The notes under the pieces: generated by a model
The model's input: only the letters and a program-made list of their open reading frames with translations
The model's database searches: none
What the model was told of the DNA's origin: nothing
Made by a program: the position numbers and the translations under genes
Source of the DNA: an uncultured bacterium
Lineage (GTDB): Bacteria > Planctomycetota > Phycisphaerae > Phycisphaerales > SM1A02
Assembly (NCBI GenBank): GCA_903938205.1
Contig: CAJACJ010000063.1
Coordinates: forward strand, 1-18,173
Reading direction: 5' to 3'
DNA length: 18,173 bases
Shown here: one piece after another, positions 14,652 through 18,173 of the stretch
Layout: every line of letters starts with the position of its first letter
Position numbering within the stretch: position 1 is the stretch's first letter

Positions 14652-15722
14652 ATGCATCTGGCAAACACACAACATATTTTTCCGCTTTCAAACTATGGCG
14701 GCTTCATGGGACTCTTTTTTCTAGGCATCGCGGTTTTGCTGGCGCTGGATCTGGGCGTGCTCCATCGCTCCACAAAAGTGATTCACTGGAAATCAGCGCT
14801 CAAGAGCGTGATTGTGTGGACGGCGTTGGCGCTGGCATTCAATGTGTTTTTTTGGTGGCTTTGCAAAGGCTGGCTCAACGCCGATCCAAGCGTTCTGGCG
14901 GGCAGCGAGTTTGTTAAAAAAGATGGTTCATACACCGTCAACGGCGTGGCGAATGAAATTGGCTTGCAATGGTTGGCGAGTTACATTATTGAACTCTCTT
15001 TAAGTGTCGACAATCTTTTTGTGTTCGTGATTATTTTTAGGCACTTCGCCATACCTGGTGGACTGCAATATCGCGTTCTCTTTTGGGGAATCATTGGCGC
15101 AGTCGTTCTACGAATTCTGTTTATCACGGCGGGAATTGAACTCATCCACCGCTTTGAATGGTTGGTTGTTGTTCTTGGAGTTTTCTTGTTTGTCACAGGC
15201 GGCAAGCTTGTATGGAAGTCTCGCCAAGAAGATCACACCGATCCTTCACACAGCATTGGCTACAAAATCTTGCGCAAACTCATGCCCATGACCAATGAGT
15301 TGAATGGCTCGCACTTCTTCAGCCGCATCAATCATCGCTGGGTCGCCACGCCCATGTTTGCCGCGTTGGTGGTGGTTGAAATGACCGATGTTATTTTCGC
15401 CGTGGACAGCGTGCCCGCCGTGCTGGCCATCACAAAGGAACCCATCGTGGCTATCACTTCCAATATCGCGGCCATTCTTGGTCTGCGCGCCATGTATTTT
15501 CTGCTGGCCAATGTGGTTGATCGCTTCTATTTGCTGAAGCCAGCTTTGGGAATTGTATTGGCATTTGTTGGCGTAAAAATGGTCTGGAATTGGTGGTTTG
15601 CCGCTCCAATGATGCCAATTCACTGGAGTTTAATCATTGTCTTCGGCGTGATTTGCGCCGGCATTTTCGGAAGTTTGATCTTTCCGCACAAGAAGCCACC
15701 CACTCCTGACGCTTCCCACTAG
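14652..15722 (+). CDS. TerC/Alx-family integral membrane protein
   Basis: Polytopic membrane protein of the TerC family, 356 residues. Known members (E. coli Alx, Bacillus TerC paralogues) export Mn2+ or help metalate secreted enzymes; tellurite resistance is not implied by the fold alone. Hallmarks: the first acidic membrane motif ELSLSVDNLFVFVIIF (114-129, Asp120, Asn121) and the second VVEMTDVIFAVDSVPAVLAI (241-260, Glu243, Asp246, Asp252). About nine hydrophobic segments are visible. A polar loop of about 30 residues (about 76-106, with SEFVKKDGSYTVNG) between early segments is longer than in E. coli Alx. No yybP-ykoY-like Mn riboswitch is visible ahead of the operon. The start ATG at 14652 follows dedA by 3 bases. 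Confidence 0.95.
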   Translation: MHLANTQHIFPLSNYGGFMGLFFLGIAVLLALDLGVLHRSTKVIHWKSALKSVIVWTALALAFNVFFWWLCKGWLNADPSVLAGSEFVKKDGSYTVNGVANEIGLQWLASYIIELSLSVDNLFVFVIIFRHFAIPGGLQYRVLFWGIIGAVVLRILFITAGIELIHRFEWLVVVLGVFLFVTGGKLVWKSRQEDHTDPSHSIGYKILRKLMPMTNELNGSHFFSRINHRWVATPMFAALVVVEMTDVIFAVDSVPAVLAITKEPIVAITSNIAAILGLRAMYFLLANVVDRFYLLKPALGIVLAFVGVKMVWNWWFAAPMMPIHWSLIIVFGVICAGIFGSLIFPHKKPPTPDASH

Positions 15723-15739
15723 TTCCCGCCGCCGTTGGT

Positions 15740-15745
15740 TACACT
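15740..15745 (+). promoter_or_regulatory. candidate -10 (TACACT) for leaderless sucC
   Basis: TACACT ends exactly 6 bases before the sucC ATG (spacer CGCCCA), the geometry of leaderless bacterial transcripts. No Shine-Dalgarno lies in the 29-base gap after terC. A -35 is not evident. Confidence 0.4.
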
Positions 15746-15751
15746 CGCCCA

Positions 15752-16948
15752 ATGCGAGTTCATGAATTTCAAGCCAGAGAAATGCTGGCCAATGCGGGCG
15801 TTCAAGTTCCAAGTGGTGGCGTTGCGGTCACGGTCGATGAGGCCGTTGCGGCAGCCACGCAAATCTTTTCATCAGGCAATTCCATTGCGGTGGTGAAAGC
15901 GCAAGTGCACGCTGGTGGCCGCGGCAAGGCTGGCTTTGTGAAGGTGTGTAAGAACATTGATGAGGTCAAGACCGCTGCCGCATTCATGTTGAGCAACCGC
16001 ATGAAAAGTCCGCAGACTCCACCAGAAGGCTTGGAAGTTCGCCGCCTACTTGTGGCCGCGGGCGTTGATATTCAAAAAGAATTTTATGTGGCCGTGCTCA
16101 CGGACCGCGCCACTCGTCGAAACATGTTGATTGCCAGCGCCGAAGGTGGCGTGGAAATTGAGCATGTGGCGGAGACTCGCCCTGAGGCCATTTTGAAACA
16201 ACCGCTGGATTCGCAATTGGGATTGCATCCTTATATGGCGCGCAAGATGGCGTTTGATCTTGGTTTCAAAGGTAAAGCCATCGCGCAAGCCACAGATGCA
16301 TTGTTGAAATTAGCCAAGGTGTTCGTGGAAAAAGACGCCACCATGGCGGAGATCAATCCACTGGTGCTCACCTTGCCTGACGCAAAAAATACAGATGGCC
16401 GCGTGATGGCTATTGACGCAAAGTTCACATTTGATGACAACGCGCTCTTTCGCCAGTCCGCTGTCGCCGCGCTGTTTGACGCGCAAGAGGAAAATCCAGC
16501 CGAGATCAAAGCCAACGAATTTGGCTTGAGCTATGTGGCGCTTGATGGTTCGATTGGTTGCCTTGTCAACGGCGCGGGCCTTGCCATGAGCACCATGGAC
16601 ATCATCAAGTTGCATGGCGGTGAACCCGCGAACTTTTTGGATGTTGGCGGCAGCGCCTCGGAAGAGGCCGTGACAGAGGCGTTTCGAATTATCATTTCCG
16701 ATTCGCGCGTGAAGGGAATTTTGGTGAATATTTTTGGCGGCATCATGCAGTGCGACCGCATTGCGCGCGCCATTATTTCCGCAGCAAAAACCGTTGGATT
16801 TCAAGTGCCTTTAGTGGTGCGCTTGGAAGGCACCAATGTGATTGAGGCGCGCAAGTTGCTTGAGGCCGCCAAAAAAGAAATTCCAATGATGCAGACCGCC
16901 GCTGATCTCACGGATGCGGCGATGAAAATTGTTGCGGCCACAAAGTGA
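15752..16948 (+). CDS. sucC: succinate--CoA ligase, beta subunit
   Basis: Beta subunit of succinyl-CoA synthetase, which interconverts succinyl-CoA and succinate with formation of ATP or GTP in the TCA cycle; it needs the alpha subunit SucD. At 398 residues it has normal length. N-terminal ATP-grasp domain: MRVHEFQAREML (1-12), KAQVHAGGRGKAGFVKV (49-65) and metal-site MAEINPLVL (198-206). C-terminal CoA-ligase-like domain: GAGLAMSTMDIIKLHGGEPANFLDVGG (274-300) and VNIFGGIMQCDRIA (325-338), then VVRLEGTN near the end. Nucleotide preference cannot be called. There is no Shine-Dalgarno; see the TACACT element. The usual downstream partner sucD is absent: a HAD phosphatase follows. Confidence 0.98.
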   Translation: MRVHEFQAREMLANAGVQVPSGGVAVTVDEAVAAATQIFSSGNSIAVVKAQVHAGGRGKAGFVKVCKNIDEVKTAAAFMLSNRMKSPQTPPEGLEVRRLLVAAGVDIQKEFYVAVLTDRATRRNMLIASAEGGVEIEHVAETRPEAILKQPLDSQLGLHPYMARKMAFDLGFKGKAIAQATDALLKLAKVFVEKDATMAEINPLVLTLPDAKNTDGRVMAIDAKFTFDDNALFRQSAVAALFDAQEENPAEIKANEFGLSYVALDGSIGCLVNGAGLAMSTMDIIKLHGGEPANFLDVGGSASEEAVTEAFRIIISDSRVKGILVNIFGGIMQCDRIARAIISAAKTVGFQVPLVVRLEGTNVIEARKLLEAAKKEIPMMQTAADLTDAAMKIVAATK

Positions 16949-16993
16949 CTTGCGCACACACGTCTTCACGCCACATTCTTTCGGAGCCAACAC

Positions 16994-17686
16994 ATGCTTG
17001 TCCTATTTGATATTGATGGCACTCTCTTGCAAAGCCAACACGCCGGCATGCACGCCATGGTGGACGCGTTTCAAGAATTGCATATAGGCAAAACATTTTC
17101 ATTTGATGGCATAGACATCGCTGGTCGCCTGGATACGTTGATTTGGAAAGACATGGTGCGCCGCCACGAAGTCGCCGAGGACGCGGATTCACACGAGATT
17201 TTTCGTGAAACGTACCAACGCCATTTGGCCAAGCGATTGCAAGAAACCAACACTGTGAAAGCGTTTGATGGCGTGGTGGAATTGGTGGAACGGCTGGTGC
17301 AAGAGCCCAATGTTGAACTTGGTCTATTGACGGGAAATTATCCAGCGACAGGTCGACTGAAAGTGGAATTCGCTGGCTTGAGCCCGGAACATTTTGAAGT
17401 GAATGCATTCGCGGGCGACGGTAGCACGCGGCGCGATCTTCCCCCAATTGCGCTGCGCCGCTACCGCGAAAAACATGGCCGCGATATTGAACGCGAGCGC
17501 GTGATCATTATTGGAGACACTCCACACGATGTGGATTGCGCGCATCACAATGGGTGTCTCTGCCTGGCGGTTGCAACGGGTCAATTTTCCGTGGAACAAC
17601 TCACCGCCTGCAATGCGGATTTGGTGGTCGCCTCGCTGTCGCCAGTGGAACCCATTGTGCAGTGGTTGCTGCAACATCGACGCTAG
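16994..17686 (+). CDS. HAD-superfamily phosphatase (phosphoglycolate phosphatase-like)
   Basis: Cytosolic haloacid-dehalogenase-fold hydrolase, 230 residues; substrate not determinable. Motif I FDIDGTLL (5-12, nucleophile Asp6, acid/base Asp8), helical cap around residues 15-85, motif II LLTGN (111-115, Thr113), and motif IV VIIIGDTPHDVDCA with Asp175 and Asp179 for Mg2+. The motif III lysine is not in the usual PKP context; Lys in GRLKVEF or a nearby basic residue may serve. The sequence resembles an annotated group of Gph-like proteins rather than true Gph. GGAG at 16983-16986 lies 7 bases before the ATG, the best Shine-Dalgarno in this part of the window. It lies 45 bases after sucC and may be read from the same promoter. 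Confidence 0.9.
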   Translation: MLVLFDIDGTLLQSQHAGMHAMVDAFQELHIGKTFSFDGIDIAGRLDTLIWKDMVRRHEVAEDADSHEIFRETYQRHLAKRLQETNTVKAFDGVVELVERLVQEPNVELGLLTGNYPATGRLKVEFAGLSPEHFEVNAFAGDGSTRRDLPPIALRRYREKHGRDIERERVIIIGDTPHDVDCAHHNGCLCLAVATGQFSVEQLTACNADLVVASLSPVEPIVQWLLQHRR

Positions 17687-17694
17687 CGCTTTCG

Positions 17695-17700
17695 TACACT
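17695..17700 (+). promoter_or_regulatory. candidate -10 (TACACT) for the 17710 gene
   Basis: TACACT, identical to the element before sucC, ends 9 bases before the ATG at 17710. The spacer is C-rich (GCAACCCCA) and has no Shine-Dalgarno. A -35 at standard spacing is not evident. Confidence 0.35.
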
Positions 17701-17709
17701 GCAACCCCA

Positions 17710-18173
17710 ATGACGGATTCATTGCACAATGTTTGCCGCGACTTTTATGTCAACCAAAAGTTGACCATGAAAATGGATTTGCCCTGGGGACGCGAGTCCG
17801 TGCTGGAACTGTTTGATCGCTTACGCGTGGGCATGCCTTCTCTGCAGGAACTGAAACGCTACGAGCACGAAATTTCATTGGAGAGCGCCGAGGACGATCA
17901 GCGAAATTATTCATGGGTGGCGCTTCGTCAAACAAGTCTGCGCAGTGGTTCGGTCAATCCGTCCGATCTCAGCGAGGCTTATCGATTGCATCGATTGGTT
18001 CTGGAAACTGCGCCGTGGTTTTTGTCAATTCGACCTTTGGATATAGATCATTTGGAGCTTGTCTTTGGCTTTGACTTTGAGGCCGAAGGCAACCGAGACG
18101 CGATTATTTTTGACGCGCTTCTTGCGGATAGCCCGCTTGGTGGACTGATTGAAAAAGACCGCGATGAGCCTTC
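17710..18173 (+). CDS. conserved protein of unknown function, 3' end cut off
   Basis: Runs off the right edge after 154 complete codons (MTDSLHNVCRDFYVNQKLTM...). No signal peptide or membrane segment is visible, so it is probably cytoplasmic. The region FYVNQKLTMKMDLPWGRESV, the acidic-aromatic stretch ESAEDDQRNYSWVALRQTSL, APWFLSIRPLDIDHLELVFG and DAIIFDALLADSPLGGL are ordered and non-repetitive, as in a conserved globular protein. I recall similar sequences as a planctomycete-restricted unknown family, but could not search. The start is supported by the frame and by TACACT just upstream. It is 23 bases after the HAD stop. Confidence 0.8.
   Translation, partial: MTDSLHNVCRDFYVNQKLTMKMDLPWGRESVLELFDRLRVGMPSLQELKRYEHEISLESAEDDQRNYSWVALRQTSLRSGSVNPSDLSEAYRLHRLVLETAPWFLSIRPLDIDHLELVFGFDFEAEGNRDAIIFDALLADSPLGGLIEKDRDEP

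Noticed and set aside
14652..15722. Reading TerC as tellurite resistance
   Set aside because: The family name is historical. Without terD/terB-type neighbours the sequence supports only a TerC/Alx membrane protein.
16310..16804. 164-codon minus-strand open frame inside sucC
   Set aside because: Antisense to strongly conserved SucC motifs; no independent support.

Overview
The window looks like ordinary chromosome of a Gram-negative bacterium of the Planctomycetota, probably the Phycisphaerae. This is an inference from four things: lipid A synthesis (LpxB); a very large secreted subtilase with the Cys-rich 'HDC...CC...WD..C' module I associate with planctomycete exoproteins; a secreted protein ending in the planctomycete-style 'VGPD..DD...GTGDLVFWPP' tail; and a cut-off conserved protein at the right edge that I recall as planctomycete-specific. 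I see no transposase, integrase, CRISPR array or phage cluster.

Left third (1-5338): a cut-off LivJ-type substrate-binding protein and lpxB, both on the minus strand; aspS diverging from lpxB on the plus strand; trxB converging on aspS, with a strong bidirectional terminator between them. Middle (5367-12919): a secreted protein of unknown function just upstream of trxB and probably co-transcribed with it; purD on the plus strand; then a 1413-residue secreted S8 protease. The protease has its catalytic Asp about 630 residues after the propeptide. The intervening stretch holds two Cys-rich modules and two copies of a Gly/Thr repeat of a type common in phage tail proteins. Right third (12961-18173): a GbsR/MarR-type regulator, tRNA-Ser(GCU) on the minus strand, a tight DedA-TerC membrane-protein pair, sucC without an adjacent sucD, a HAD phosphatase, and the start of the conserved unknown gene.

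Most genes are housekeeping (translation, purine synthesis, TCA cycle, thiol redox, lipid A). The accessory content is the protease and the regulator right after it. Several genes (sucC, the 17710 gene, dedA, possibly lpxB) lack a clear Shine-Dalgarno but have a TAnnnT hexamer 6-10 bases before the start, suggesting leaderless or near-leaderless transcripts. No gene-free stretch exceeds 300 bases. The longest are 8452-8677, which holds a possible small antisense gene and a weak promoter, and 13576-13940, which is broken by the tRNA.
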